A stretch of DNA of 64,000 nt. Source: Klenkia soli (GTDB taxonomy: Bacteria > Actinomycetota > Actinomycetes > Mycobacteriales > Geodermatophilaceae). The notes beneath the pieces are model-generated. The model ran no database searches, had not been told where the DNA came from, and saw only the letters and a list, made by a program, of their open reading frames with translations. The stretch is from assembly GCF_900103975.1 (NCBI RefSeq), contig NZ_FNIR01000014.1:62001-126000 (forward strand), written 5' to 3'. Made by a program: the position numbers and the translations under genes. Positions 8,926 through 17,790 of this stretch are shown here, one piece after another. Each line of letters begins with the position of its first letter. Position 1 is the first letter of the stretch.

Positions 8926-9324
8926 CTACCCGGCCGGCTCCTCGAGGAACGTCGTCCACCAGGCCCGCTCGGCGTCGGTCAGCGGCCGCGACGCGTCGCC
9001 GTCGACAACCACGAGCACCGCGACGACCGAGATGGCCACGGCGCCGTCCTGGTGCAGGTCCTGCCGGGTGGTGATCGAGCTGCGGCCCAGCCGGGTCACC
9101 CAGCTCTCGACCCGCACCTGCTCACCGGGCCGGTAGAACAGCTGGCGCCGGTAGTCGACCTCGAGCCGGGCCAGGATCACCGGCGGGGCCGCCCCGCCGT
9201 CCCCGGCCTCGGACGCCATCGTCAGCCGGGCGTCCTCGAGCAGGCTCAGCGCCCGGGCGTGGTTGACGTGGCCGTAGACGTCGGGGTCGGACCACCGCAG
9301 CTGGACGGCGTGCTGGTGCCGCAC
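8926..9324 (-). CDS. Acyl-CoA thioesterase, 4HBT hot-dog family
   Basis: A protein of about 132 residues. LRWSDPDVYGHVNHARALSL is the 4-hydroxybenzoyl-CoA thioesterase signature, with Asp in DPDVYGHVN at the catalytic position. DYRRQLFYRPGEQVRVESWV follows as in other hot-dog folds. The acyl-CoA substrate cannot be read from sequence. The GTG at 9324 lies 4 nt past the preceding gene's stop and gives the usual family N-terminus. An ATG at 9372 would add 16 unconserved residues and overlap that gene. Confidence 0.82.
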   Translation of the reverse strand: MRHQHAVQLRWSDPDVYGHVNHARALSLLEDARLTMASEAGDGGAAPPVILARLEVDYRRQLFYRPGEQVRVESWVTRLGRSSITTRQDLHQDGAVAISVVAVLVVVDGDASRPLTDAERAWWTTFLEEPAG

Positions 9325-9328
9325 CCGC

Positions 9329-9544
9329 TCAGACGGTCTGGTCGGAGGTGCGGTGGCCGCCCTCGTCGGCATCCGGGTGCAGGGTGCGCTCCTCGGACTC
9401 GGCGAGGATGGCCGCGGCCTGGGCCTCGGGGTCCGCGCTGCCGCCGGCGGCGTCCTCCTCCGGCAGCAGCTCGGCGCGGGTCTCGACGTTGTGGTCGGTG
9501 ACGTTGTCGCGCGCCTCGGGGCTGGGGTCCTGGGTGGAGGTCAT
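9329..9544 (-). CDS. Small acidic hypothetical protein
   Basis: A 71-residue, very acidic, Ala/Glu-rich protein (MTSTQDPSPEARDNVTDHNV, then EDAAGGSADPEAQAAAILAE). No domain is recognised and it looks largely disordered apart from a short helix. It is credible because TAGGTT (9551-9556 on the minus strand) lies 6 nt before the ATG, the leaderless pattern seen throughout the window. It is followed within 5 nt by the thioesterase gene. Confidence 0.65.
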   Translation of the reverse strand: MTSTQDPSPEARDNVTDHNVETRAELLPEEDAAGGSADPEAQAAAILAESEERTLHPDADEGGHRTSDQTV

Positions 9545-9560
9545 GCCCCCAACCTAGGAG

Positions 9561-10448
9561 TCAGCCCATCAGGTCGCCCAGGTTCATGAAGGCCGGACCC
9601 AGCACGACGACCAGCAGCGCGGGCAGGATGCAGACCATGAGCGGGAAGGAGACCTTCACGGGGACCTTCATCGCCCGCTCCTCCGCCCGCTGCCGCCGCT
9701 TCATGCGCATCTCGGCCGCCTGCACGCGCAGCACGTCCGCCATGGCGATGCCGTAGCTGTCGGCCTGGTTGACCGCCGCGACGAACCGACGGAGGTCGTC
9801 GATCTTGGCGCGGGCGACCAGGGCCTCGTAGGCGGCCCGCCGCGGCCGACCGACGTTGATGTCGGCGAGGGTGCGCCTGAACTCCTCGGCCAGCACCCCC
9901 GTGCCGTGGTTGGCGACCCAGGCGAGGGCGGCCTCGAAGCCGAGGCCGGCCTCGACGGCGATGGTCATCTCGTCCAGGACGTCGGGCAGCTCCTGGGTCA
10001 GCTTCGCCTGCCGCTCCTTGCCGCGTCCGTCGAGGATCGCGTCGGGCAGCCAGTAGGAGCCCACGGTGGCCGCCAGGCCCAGCAGCACGACCAGCGGGCC
10101 GGGGTAGGCGTCCACCACGGCGAGGGCGAGCAGCCCCACGACGACCACGAGGAGCGGCTTGGCCGCGAGCACCCGGGTCATCGTCATGCCGGCCGGGTAG
10201 CCGGCCGCCTGCAGGAGGCGGCGGGCCCGGCGGGCCTCCCGCTCCGGGGTGATGGTGCGGAGGAACGCCGTCGCGCCGTTGCCCCGCGACTCCAGGGACC
10301 CACCGGTCGGGGTGCTCGTGCTCAACCCGCGGGTGAGGTTGCGGTGAGCGATCGCCAGCGGGCGACGCGAGGTCCCGGCGAGCAGGTACACCGCCGCCGC
10401 GAACGGCAGCGCGACGGCGAACGAGGCACCGAGGAGCAGGGGGGACAT
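9561..10448 (-). CDS. tadC: Tad pilus inner-membrane platform protein TadC
   Basis: A 295-residue protein with N-terminal and C-terminal hydrophobic helices around a T2SSF/GspF domain. Characteristic segments are ELPDVLDEMTIAVEAGLGFE and FRRTLADINVGRPRRAAYEA, then the C-terminal anchor PLMVCILPALLVVVLGP. With TadB it should form the membrane platform turned by the TadA ATPase during Flp pilus assembly. Its ATG overlaps the tadB stop by one base. It is the last gene of the locus. Confidence 0.92.
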   Translation of the reverse strand: MSPLLLGASFAVALPFAAAVYLLAGTSRRPLAIAHRNLTRGLSTSTPTGGSLESRGNGATAFLRTITPEREARRARRLLQAAGYPAGMTMTRVLAAKPLLVVVVGLLALAVVDAYPGPLVVLLGLAATVGSYWLPDAILDGRGKERQAKLTQELPDVLDEMTIAVEAGLGFEAALAWVANHGTGVLAEEFRRTLADINVGRPRRAAYEALVARAKIDDLRRFVAAVNQADSYGIAMADVLRVQAAEMRMKRRQRAEERAMKVPVKVSFPLMVCILPALLVVVLGPAFMNLGDLMG

Positions 10449-11383
10449 CAGAACCTCAGCTTCACGATCGAGCGGAGCCAGAAGGCGCCGACGGCCATCA
10501 ACCCCAGGGCGACGAGCAGGAGCAACCAGCCGGTCCCGGTGCTGAACAGGGGGGTCAGGTAGGCGGGCGCGCTGAGCGACATGAGCAGCACGACGCCGAA
10601 CGGCAGGGCCAGCAGCACGATGCCCGAGGTGCGGCCCTCCGCGGAGAGCGCGCGCGCCTGGCGGAACAGCTGGGCGCGGTCGCGGAGGGTCTCCCCCACG
10701 CGGTCGAGGACCTCGGCGAGGTTGCCGCCGACCTCGCGGTGCACCCCGATGGCCTGCACCAGCCAGCGGAAGTCGTCGCTGCCGGTGCGCTCGGCGACCT
10801 CGGCCAGCGCCTCGGTCACGTCCCGGCCGACCCGCACCTCGTTGACCACCCGGGAGAACTCCTCGGACATCGGTGCCGGGGTGTCCTTGGACACCGCGTC
10901 GATGGCGCGGAGCAGGCTCAGCCCCGCGCGCAGGCTGCTGGCCATGAGCTGGAGGGCGTCGTCCAGCTGCTCGGCGAAGGCCTTGCGCCGGCGGCCGGCC
11001 CGCACGGACAGGAAGCCCCACGCACCGATCGGCACACCGACCAGGAGCAGGGCGGCCAGCGCCGGACCGCCCAGCACGCCACCGAGCAGCAGCCCGGTCA
11101 GCGACCCGACGGCCACGACGACCAGCAGGTCGGCCGCGGCGATGCCGAGGCCCGCCAGCTCGATCGCGGCGCCCAACCGGCTCTGCGGGTCGAGGCGGCG
11201 GAGCAGCCGTTCGGCGACGGCGACGGTCTCGTCGGCCGTCGTCGGCTTGCGCGTGGACGTGGCCTCCCCGCCGACCTGCAGCCGGGTGATGTCCACCCGG
11301 GGCGGGCGGGTCAGCAGGACGCCGACGCCGACGGCCAGGGCGAGGGCCAGCGCGGCGACGGCTCCCCAGACGGCGGCGGGCAT
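10448..11383 (-). CDS. tadB: Tad pilus inner-membrane platform protein TadB
   Basis: A 311-residue protein. An N-terminal helix (residues 1-25) precedes a cytoplasmic linker, then two helices and a T2SSF domain with QLDDALQLMASSLRAGLSLL and VNEVRVGRDVTEALAEVAER. Two C-terminal helices end the chain. It is the partner of TadC in the pilus platform. Start and stop overlap neighbouring genes by one base (TGATG), indicating coupled translation from tadA through tadC. Confidence 0.92.
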   Translation of the reverse strand: MPAAVWGAVAALALALAVGVGVLLTRPPRVDITRLQVGGEATSTRKPTTADETVAVAERLLRRLDPQSRLGAAIELAGLGIAAADLLVVVAVGSLTGLLLGGVLGGPALAALLLVGVPIGAWGFLSVRAGRRRKAFAEQLDDALQLMASSLRAGLSLLRAIDAVSKDTPAPMSEEFSRVVNEVRVGRDVTEALAEVAERTGSDDFRWLVQAIGVHREVGGNLAEVLDRVGETLRDRAQLFRQARALSAEGRTSGIVLLALPFGVVLLMSLSAPAYLTPLFSTGTGWLLLLVALGLMAVGAFWLRSIVKLRF

Positions 11384-12876
11384 CAGGCGCGCCCAGCCGT
11401 GAGCGGACGACGTCCGGGGGCGGTCGGCGGTGCGGCGAACACCCGCGACGAGACCGAGACGCCGAGATCGGCGAAGCGGTCGACGAAGCGCGGGCGCACC
11501 CCGGTGGGCACGGCCTTGCCGAGAAGCCGGCCGTTGAGGTCGGCCCCCGCGGAGTGGTCGAAGAGGAACGCGTCCTGGAGGGTGACGGTGTCGCCCTCCA
11601 TGCCCTGCACCTCGGTGACGTGGGTGATCCGGCGCGTGCCGTCCCGGAGCCGGGAGATCTGCACCACCAGGTCGACCGCCGACGTGACCTGCTCGCGGAC
11701 GGCCCGCAGGGGCAGGTCCATGCCGGCCATGAGCACGAGGGTCTCGAGCCGGGCGATGGCGTCGCGCGGGGTGTTGGCGTGCACCGTGGACAGCGAGCCG
11801 TCGTGGCCGGTGTTCATCGCCTGCAGCATGTCCAGGCTCTCGCCGCCGCGGACCTCCCCGACCACGATGCGGTCCGGGCGCATGCGGAGCGAGTTGCGCA
11901 CCAGCTCGCGGATGGAGATCTCGCCCCGCCCCTCGATGTTCCGGGGCCGGGACTCCAACCGGACGACGTGCTCCTGCTGCAGCTGCAGCTCGACGGCGTC
12001 CTCGATGGTGATGATCCGCTCGGACTCCGGGATGAAGGAGGACAGCACGTTGAGCAACGTGGTCTTCCCGGTGCCGGTGCCCCCGGAGACGATGATGTTC
12101 AGCCGTGCCTCCACGCAGGCGCGCAGCAGCTCGGCCATCTCCGGGCTCAGCGTCCCGTAGGAGATGAGGTCGCCGATGCCCAGCGGGGTGCGGGCGAACT
12201 TGCGGATGGTCAGCGACGACCCGCCGAAGGCCAGCGGCGGGATGATCGCGTTGACGCGCGAGCCGTCCGCGAGCCGGGCGTCCACCATCGGCGAGGACTC
12301 GTCGATGCGGCGGCCGACCCGGGAGACGATGCGCTCGATGACGCGGCGCAGGTGCTCCTCCGAGGTGAAGGTGGAGGCGGTGCGCACCAGCCGGCCGTTG
12401 CGCTCGACGTAGACCGACTCCGGCCCGTTGACCATGATCTCGCTGACGTCGGGGTTGTCCAGGTGCGGCTGCAGCGGCCCGTAGCCCAGCACCTCGTCGG
12501 TGACCTCGGTGATCAACCGGCGGCGGTCGGCGTCCGAGAGCGGCGTGGGGTCGTTGGCGACCACGCGCTGCAGCTCGGAGTTGACCAACCGGTGCAGCTG
12601 GTCCTCGGGGACCTCGGAGCTCGACAGCTTGCTGCCGAGCCGGTCGAACAGGGCCTGGGTGGCCCTGGCCCGCAGCTGCGCCAGACCGTCGCCCAGGATG
12701 ACCGGGGCCTCGGGCTGCGCGTGCCGGCTCAGCGGGTCGACCTCGACCGGCGCGTGGGAGGCCCGGGCCGAGAGCGAGACGTGCTCCTCCGCGGGTGCGG
12801 TGCGGGCGGCCCGGACCGGGTCGGGGCCGAAGGCCTCGTCGCCGCGGGCCGTGGCCAGCCGCTCGCCGAGCCTCAT
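11383..12876 (-). CDS. tadA: Tad pilus assembly ATPase TadA (CpaF family)
   Basis: A 497-residue secretion ATPase. The N-terminal domain (to about 240) contains GYGPLQPHLDNPDVSEIMVN. The Walker A motif GGTGTGKT is at 265-272, followed by IITIEDAVELQL, an Asp box in RPDRIVVGEVRGGE and a His box in TGHDGSLSTVHANTPRDA. It powers extension, and perhaps retraction, of Flp pili from the cytoplasmic face. The poorly conserved first 55 residues may be a linker. It overlaps the tadZ-like gene by 4 nt. Confidence 0.95.
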   Translation of the reverse strand: MRLGERLATARGDEAFGPDPVRAARTAPAEEHVSLSARASHAPVEVDPLSRHAQPEAPVILGDGLAQLRARATQALFDRLGSKLSSSEVPEDQLHRLVNSELQRVVANDPTPLSDADRRRLITEVTDEVLGYGPLQPHLDNPDVSEIMVNGPESVYVERNGRLVRTASTFTSEEHLRRVIERIVSRVGRRIDESSPMVDARLADGSRVNAIIPPLAFGGSSLTIRKFARTPLGIGDLISYGTLSPEMAELLRACVEARLNIIVSGGTGTGKTTLLNVLSSFIPESERIITIEDAVELQLQQEHVVRLESRPRNIEGRGEISIRELVRNSLRMRPDRIVVGEVRGGESLDMLQAMNTGHDGSLSTVHANTPRDAIARLETLVLMAGMDLPLRAVREQVTSAVDLVVQISRLRDGTRRITHVTEVQGMEGDTVTLQDAFLFDHSAGADLNGRLLGKAVPTGVRPRFVDRFADLGVSVSSRVFAAPPTAPGRRPLTAGRA

Positions 12877-14063
12877 CGGGCACCGCTCCGGAGCCGGCCG
12901 AGGACACCGCGGGGAGCGGCGGCCGGCTCGGGCAGGAAGCGGTCGACCAGCGACTGCAGCCCACGCACGACCTGGTCGCGGCCGCCGCCGGACAGCAGCA
13001 TCGGCACCCCGGTGTTGGTGGACAGCGGGACGGCCGAGCTGCGCGGCAGGACGACGTCCAGGGGGAAGCCCAGGGTGGACTCGACGTCGGCCAGGCTGAG
13101 CCCGCCGGAGGTGTCCGAGCCGTTGAGCAGGAGGTGGCGCCCCTTCGGCACCAGGTTCAGCTCCGTCAGGACGTCGAGCTCCTTGCGCATGCCGCGGACG
13201 CCGGGGACGTCCATGCTGCTCATGAGCACCAGGTCGGTGGCCCGCTCCAGGGTGGTCAGCGTGTGGTCGGACAGACCGGGGGCGGTGTCCACCACGACGT
13301 AGCGGAACTCCTGCCGCAGGGTGTCGACCAGGCGGGCGACCTGCTGCGCGGTGACGGCGTCGCCGGCGGCCGGCGACTCGCTGCCCGCGACGACGTAGAG
13401 ACCGCTCTCGTGCCGGCTGAGGAAGCTCTTGAGCACCAGCGGGTCGGTCGACGCCGCGCCGTGCACGGTGTCGGGGAGCGTGTACTCGGGGACCAGAGCC
13501 AGGGCGCTGGCGACATCGCCGAACTGCACGTCCAGGTCGACCAGCACGGTGGACCCGGTGCCCGAGCGGGCGAGCCCGACGGCCAGGTTGGTGGACACGG
13601 TGGTCTTGCCGACCCCGCCCTTGGCCGAGCCCACCACGACGACGCGGTGGCCGCGGTCGCCGGTGGTCTCCCGGAGGGCCTCGCGGCGGGCCTCGGCCCA
13701 CTCGGCCCCGCGGGCCACGACGCCGTCCACGTGGTCCTGGTGCGCGTCGGAGGTCAGCAGGTCGCGGACGCCCGCGTGCATGGCCCGCATCCACAGGTCC
13801 GGGTCGGTCGAGCTGGTCGCCATGACGATGCACGTCGGGGCGGCCAGCACGTCCGCGCGGGTGGCCAGGGCCAGCGCGCGCTCCTCGGGGACGTCGGGCC
13901 CCAGGACGGTCACGCCGGGCGAGCCGGCCTCGGCGACGCGGGCGAACAGGCCGCCGTCCGCGTCCAGCGCCTCCACACCGAGGGCGACGACGTCGCCGTC
14001 GCAGGCCAGCGCGAAGCGTGCGACGAGCTCGGCTCCGACGCCGACGGTCAGGACGGTGCTCAC
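12873..14063 (-). CDS. tadZ: TadZ/CpaE-like pilus localisation ATPase
   Basis: A 396-residue MinD/ParA-family protein. Residues 1-140 form a receiver-like domain lacking a clear phosphoacceptor. VVVGSAKGGVGKTTVSTNLA near residue 150 is the deviant Walker A. VLVDLDVQFGDVASAL and YVVVDTAPGLSDHTL are the switch regions. TadZ/CpaE proteins place the Tad machine at its cellular site. The GTG at 14063 overlaps the cpaB-like gene by 4 nt. The C-terminal Arg/Pro tail is not conserved. Confidence 0.9.
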   Translation of the reverse strand: MSTVLTVGVGAELVARFALACDGDVVALGVEALDADGGLFARVAEAGSPGVTVLGPDVPEERALALATRADVLAAPTCIVMATSSTDPDLWMRAMHAGVRDLLTSDAHQDHVDGVVARGAEWAEARREALRETTGDRGHRVVVVGSAKGGVGKTTVSTNLAVGLARSGTGSTVLVDLDVQFGDVASALALVPEYTLPDTVHGAASTDPLVLKSFLSRHESGLYVVAGSESPAAGDAVTAQQVARLVDTLRQEFRYVVVDTAPGLSDHTLTTLERATDLVLMSSMDVPGVRGMRKELDVLTELNLVPKGRHLLLNGSDTSGGLSLADVESTLGFPLDVVLPRSSAVPLSTNTGVPMLLSGGGRDQVVRGLQSLVDRFLPEPAAAPRGVLGRLRSGAR

Positions 14064-14803
14064 GAGTTGCCTCCGGAGGACGAGGTGGTGGTGGACGAGG
14101 AGTCGGACGAGGAGTCGCCCCCGGCCAGCCCGCTGATGTCGCTGGAGTAGCGCGACGCGGCAGCGGTGCCCGCCGCCTGCAGCGAGAGGTAGACGGTGCC
14201 CTTGGACTGCGCCGCCTGGACGACGGTGGACGCCTCGGGGCTCAGGGCGAGGGTGATCGTGTAGATGCCGTCGGGGTCGCTCGGGCTGGCAACCCGGGTC
14301 ACCAGGACGCCGTCGAGCTGGAACGAGACCTCGGGACCGTCGTTGATCGTGTCGGCAGTGCCGAAGACCCCGACCAGGTCGCCGGGGGCGAGGGCTCCGC
14401 CGACCGAGCGCTGGCGGTCGAGGGTCACGCTGATCTCCTCGGTGCCCGCCGGGGCGGGGACCGACCCGTCGGCGCGGGCCGCGGTCGGGTCCCCGAAGCG
14501 GCCGCTCTGCACCATGTCGCCGGGCAGGAGGTCGGTGGTGGTGACCAGACCGGTCACGCTGGCCAGGTCGCTCAGGGTGCCCGAGGTGACCAGACGGGCC
14601 GGCACCTGCTGCAGGGAGACCGCGGTCCCCAGGTCGGCGACCGGGGTGCCGGCCGGCACCTCGGAGGCCACGACGAGGACGGGGGTGAGCTGCTCGGCGG
14701 ACTGGGCGCGGGCGTCGGCGCCGCGGACGTAGCCGAGGATCACCCACGCACCCGCGGCGGCGACGAGCACGGCCACGACGGCGGCCACGAGACGGCGGTT
14801 CAT
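14060..14803 (-). CDS. cpaB: RcpC/CpaB-like Flp pilus assembly protein
   Basis: A 247-residue protein with an N-terminal anchor (MNRRLVAAVVAVLVAAAGAW) and a SAF domain containing LVVASEVPAGTPVADL and TTDLLPGDMVQSGRF, then an RcpC-type region (SVTLDRQRSVGGALAPGDLV). In diderms RcpC acts at the outer-membrane channel; in a monoderm it probably works in the cell wall. The Ser/Thr-rich C-terminus is low complexity. AAGGA lies 5 nt before the ATG. Confidence 0.88.
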   Translation of the reverse strand: MNRRLVAAVVAVLVAAAGAWVILGYVRGADARAQSAEQLTPVLVVASEVPAGTPVADLGTAVSLQQVPARLVTSGTLSDLASVTGLVTTTDLLPGDMVQSGRFGDPTAARADGSVPAPAGTEEISVTLDRQRSVGGALAPGDLVGVFGTADTINDGPEVSFQLDGVLVTRVASPSDPDGIYTITLALSPEASTVVQAAQSKGTVYLSLQAAGTAAASRYSSDISGLAGGDSSSDSSSTTTSSSGGNS

Positions 14804-14849
14804 GGAGTCCTTCTCCTTCGATGGGTGGGGTGGGTGATCGGGGGCGGGG

Positions 14850-15824
14850 TCAGCAGGGGCACCGGGTGCCCTGCCAGTCGTCGGGGTCCCAGAGGAAGAC
14901 GCCGCGTGCGCCGAGGTCCGGCGCGGTGGGCATCGTGCTGGGGGTGTCGATCTGCCGGCCCTCGTAGGTGAACCAGCCGGTCACGCTGGCCGGTGAGCCC
15001 GAGCTCACCGACGTCACCCGCAGGGCGGCGTAGCCGTACACGCGGACCGACGAGGAACCGCTCTGGTCGTAGACCGCGAGCAGGATGTCGGTCCCGATCA
15101 GGCCGTTCAGGTAGGCGGCCGTGCAGACGGCCGGCGCCGAGGTGGCGGTGGTGACCGTGGTCCCCGCCGTCGAGGCCGTGCCGCAGCGCGAACCGGTCGG
15201 CTGCAGGAGGGCGCTGGTCCCGCGGACGGCGGTGCCGTTCGGGGCGTTGCAGGAGGTGGTGGTCACGGTGCTGAGCGACACGGTGGCGGTCGCCCGCGTC
15301 GACCCGACCCCGCCGTTCCCGATGGCCGACTGGTAGGCGCAGTAGGACACCGCGACCGGGAGGTCCGCCGTGGCGGTCTGCAGGCCCGCCCAGCGCGCCA
15401 TGGTCTCGACGGTGAGCTGCACGTCGGGGATGCCCAGCGCCGCTCCGAAGAAGTGCCGGATGGTCCAGGTCCCCTGGCCGCGCGTGGCCCGCTGCCCGGT
15501 GTCGGTCTGCAACCAGCCCGTGCCCGGCTGCAGCGAGGCCAGCTTGGCGCCGGAGTTGTTGGTGATCCCGTAGTGCGAGATCATCGTCTCGCCCTCGGTC
15601 TTGGTCGGGCAGTCCTGCTCGGCGCAGTCCATGGCCGCGGCCAGCGCGAAGGCGTCGACCGACGAGAAGACCTGGGTCCTGGCGTTCCAGACGGCGGCGG
15701 TGTCCACCGCGAGCGCCGCGGCCCCGAAGAGGATCGGGAAGAGCAGGGCGACGGCCACGGCCACCGCGCCGCGCTCCCCCGCAGGTCCGCGCACCCACAG
15801 GCGGCGCCACGGGCGGGTGGTCAT
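14850..15824 (-). CDS. tadG: TadG-like Flp pilus-associated protein
   Basis: A 324-residue protein. The N-terminus has GERGAVAVAVALLFPILFGA, a TadG/TadE-type hydrophobic prepilin-like helix preceded by Gly-Glu-Arg-Gly. The remainder is an extracellular Ser/Thr/Ala-rich region with several cysteines (MDCAEQDCPTKTEG, VSYCAYQSAIG, GTRCPC at the end), suggesting disulfides. Such proteins are minor pilus or adhesin components. The ATG overlaps the tadE stop by 4 nt. The external domain is not recognised beyond family level. Confidence 0.82.
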   Translation of the reverse strand: MTTRPWRRLWVRGPAGERGAVAVAVALLFPILFGAAALAVDTAAVWNARTQVFSSVDAFALAAAMDCAEQDCPTKTEGETMISHYGITNNSGAKLASLQPGTGWLQTDTGQRATRGQGTWTIRHFFGAALGIPDVQLTVETMARWAGLQTATADLPVAVSYCAYQSAIGNGGVGSTRATATVSLSTVTTTSCNAPNGTAVRGTSALLQPTGSRCGTASTAGTTVTTATSAPAVCTAAYLNGLIGTDILLAVYDQSGSSSVRVYGYAALRVTSVSSGSPASVTGWFTYEGRQIDTPSTMPTAPDLGARGVFLWDPDDWQGTRCPC

Positions 15825-16240
15825 CGCCCGCACCGGTACAGGGCCTTGCCCGTGATGGGGAACGCCAGGCCGGCTGCGTAGCTGCCGGTCGGCTGGAAGG
15901 TGTAGGTGATGGTGACCGTGACGTCGGCGCCGGGACCGGCGGTCGCGCACGAGGAGGGGCTGATCGAGATGTTGGCCGTCGACAGGGTGACCGCCGAGGT
16001 GCCGGCGGCGTTCACGGCCCTGGTGCGGGCCGAGGCCACGTCGTCGTTGATGGCGTAGTCGCGGGCCGCCTCCCGGGCGGCGCCGGACAGCGCCGCCTGC
16101 ACCTGGAAGGCGCGGCTGACCGAGACGATGCTGAACAGGAAGAGGAGCAGCAGCGGGACGACGAGGGCGAACTCGACGGCGGACGCGCCGCGCTCACCGC
16201 GTGGTCGGCCGAACCGGCCGGTGCGGCGGGTGCGGGTCAT
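15821..16240 (-). CDS. tadE: TadE family pseudopilin
   Basis: A 139-residue protein beginning with a basic leader, then GERGASAVEFALVVPLLLLF, the TadE signature. The Gly-Ala junction followed by Glu at +5 marks the prepilin peptidase site. An extracellular domain of about 85 residues with two cysteines follows. TadE pseudopilins are processed by the locus peptidase and initiate or prime pilus assembly. GAGGAG precedes the ATG at about 8 nt. Confidence 0.9.
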   Translation of the reverse strand: MTRTRRTGRFGRPRGERGASAVEFALVVPLLLLFLFSIVSVSRAFQVQAALSGAAREAARDYAINDDVASARTRAVNAAGTSAVTLSTANISISPSSCATAGPGADVTVTITYTFQPTGSYAAGLAFPITGKALYRCGR

Positions 16241-16277
16241 GCCGATCTCCTCTGCTGCTGGTGGGGGTGTGCTGATC

Positions 16278-16315
16278 GGGCCGGCGGGCGGGAGGGTCTC
16301 CCGCCCGCCGGGCCC
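16278..16315. terminator. Stem-loop between flp and tadE
   Basis: A very GC-rich hairpin. GGGCCGGCGGGCGGGAG at 16278-16294 pairs with the complementary stretch at 16298-16315 with one bulged base and a 3-nt loop. It lies just after the flp stop in the minus-strand transcript and has no U-tract. It is well placed to reduce read-through or protect flp mRNA, giving more pilin than machinery. Confidence 0.65.
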
Positions 16316-16326
16316 AGCGGGTCACG

Positions 16327-16551
16327 TCAGGGCTTGGTGCCGTTGACGTTGATGTTGGTGAACAGGGCGTTGAGCTTCGGGCCGAAGAGGCCCACGGCGG
16401 CGACGACGGCGAGGGCGATCGCACCGACCAGCAGGGCGTACTCGACGGCGCTGGCACCGGTCTCGCGGGCCTTGAGGGACTTCAGCTGGCCGCCGACGCG
16501 GTCCGCGCTCGTGACCGACAGCGCGAAGAGGGTCTGGAACAGGTGGGTCAT
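16327..16551 (-). CDS. flp: Flp/Fap type IVb major pilin
   Basis: A 74-residue prepilin. A 35-residue basic leader ends ARETG, followed by ASAVEYALLVGAIALAVVAA. The Gly/Ala cut site, Glu at +5 and Tyr at +6 are the Flp hallmark. The short tail ends NVNGTKP. After cleavage by the A24 peptidase the mature subunit of about 36 residues should polymerise into the pilus. AAGGAG is 7 nt upstream of the ATG, one of the strongest ribosome sites in the window. The 147-bp upstream gap must hold the main promoter, but I see no clear hexamers. Confidence 0.93.
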   Translation of the reverse strand: MTHLFQTLFALSVTSADRVGGQLKSLKARETGASAVEYALLVGAIALAVVAAVGLFGPKLNALFTNINVNGTKP

Positions 16552-16698
16552 GTCGTGCTCCTTCAGGTGACCGTCACCCGGAGGGACCACGGTGGTCCCA
16601 GGTGCGGCTGCAGGAGCGACATCGGGTTGCGCCCAACCGGTCATGAGCCCAGTCGGCCGGGTCTCCCCCGGAGGGGTGAACAGGCCGCGACCGCGGTT

Positions 16699-17376
16699 TC
16701 AGGCGGCGAGCAGCCCCACCACGAGGGCGCCGGCCAGCAGCGCCGGGCCGAAGGCCAGCTGGGTGTCCCGGCCGGCACGGCGTGCGGCCAGCAGCACCAT
16801 GGCCACCAGCCCCTGGACGACGAAGCCCAGGAACACGCCGGTGAGCACCGCCGACCAGCTCAGCCAGCCCAGGTAGAGGCCGAGCACGAGGCCCAGCTTG
16901 ACGTCGCCGAGCCCGAGGCCCGACGGGTTGACCGCGGCCAGCGCGAAGAGCCCGGCGGACAGCGACAGGGCGGCCAGCACCCCCCTGACCAGCGCGGACC
17001 AGTCACCGGTGGCCGCGGCGACCACGGCCAGCGCCACCAGCCCGACCACCCCGGTGGGCAGCAGGACCCGGTTGGGCAGCAGGTGGTGCTGCAGGTCGAT
17101 GACCACCAGCACGACGGCGCACCCGGCGAGCCAGAGCCAGGCGGGCAGCAGGGGGACGAGGCCGAACCGGGCGAGCACGAGGGCGGCCAGCGCCGCGGTG
17201 CCGAGCTCCACCCACGGCCCCGGGACGGCGACGCGGCGGGTGGTCGTGGTCCCGGGCAGCAGCTTCGCGGCATCCGGCCGGCGGACGACGACCCGGTGCG
17301 CGAGCACGTTCAGCCCCCGCCCGGCGAGCAGGCCCACGACGGCCCCGACCACACCCAGCAGCACCGGCTCGCCCAC
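16699..17376 (-). CDS. A24 family prepilin peptidase
   Basis: A 225-residue integral membrane aspartic protease with about seven helices. The two catalytic aspartates are in VIDLQHHLLPN and GLGLGDVKLGLVL. The N-terminal cytoplasmic zinc domain of PilD is missing, as in CpaA/TadV-type enzymes. It should cleave Flp, TadE and TadG. It begins with GTG at 17376 and is separated from flp by 147 bp, so it may be a separate unit or lead the locus. Confidence 0.9.
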   Translation of the reverse strand: MGEPVLLGVVGAVVGLLAGRGLNVLAHRVVVRRPDAAKLLPGTTTTRRVAVPGPWVELGTAALAALVLARFGLVPLLPAWLWLAGCAVVLVVIDLQHHLLPNRVLLPTGVVGLVALAVVAAATGDWSALVRGVLAALSLSAGLFALAAVNPSGLGLGDVKLGLVLGLYLGWLSWSAVLTGVFLGFVVQGLVAMVLLAARRAGRDTQLAFGPALLAGALVVGLLAA

Positions 17377-17534
17377 GGCGGGGAGGGTCGCACGGGGGCA
17401 CCCGTCCGGGTGGGAGGCGGCACGGGGATCGTGGTGGTGTGCCGAGCCACCCCTGCGGGTTTCGTCACATGTGTCACCGGATCGACCGTCCGGCAGGCGG
17501 GAGGCCGGGGCGTCGTCCTGCCTACCGTGGATCC

Positions 17535-17747
17535 ATGCCTCGCACCCAACTCTCCCCGGTTGACCGCAGCCTGGCCGCCCGCGTCCGCCAGCTGCACCTC
17601 ATCGCCGCCGCCCGCGTCTCCGCCGCCCGGGCCACCTCCCCGCAGCAGGTGGCCGACATCGTCCGGGTCACGGTGGACGACGAGGTCGACACCCGCACCT
17701 TCGCCGCCATCGTCACCGACTGCTCGGCCGGCCTGCCCCGCCGCTGA
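17535..17747 (+). CDS. Small hypothetical protein
   Basis: A 70-residue protein (MPRTQLSPVDRSLAARVRQL and onward) predicted mostly helical, with an acidic VTVDDEVDTRTF segment. No family recognised. Support for the gene comes from TACCGT (17523-17528) placed 6 nt before the ATG, matching the leaderless pattern of other genes, and from its third-position GC bias. It is divergent from the prepilin peptidase. Confidence 0.5.
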   Translation: MPRTQLSPVDRSLAARVRQLHLIAAARVSAARATSPQQVADIVRVTVDDEVDTRTFAAIVTDCSAGLPRR

Positions 17748-17790
17748 CCCACCCCTGTCGGTCCCGGCCCGGACGGGCCACGATGGACCG

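Noticed and set aside
17450-17490. CRP-type site around TCACATGTGTCAC
   Set aside because: The symmetry does not fit TGTGA-N6-TCACA, and no dependent promoter could be placed.
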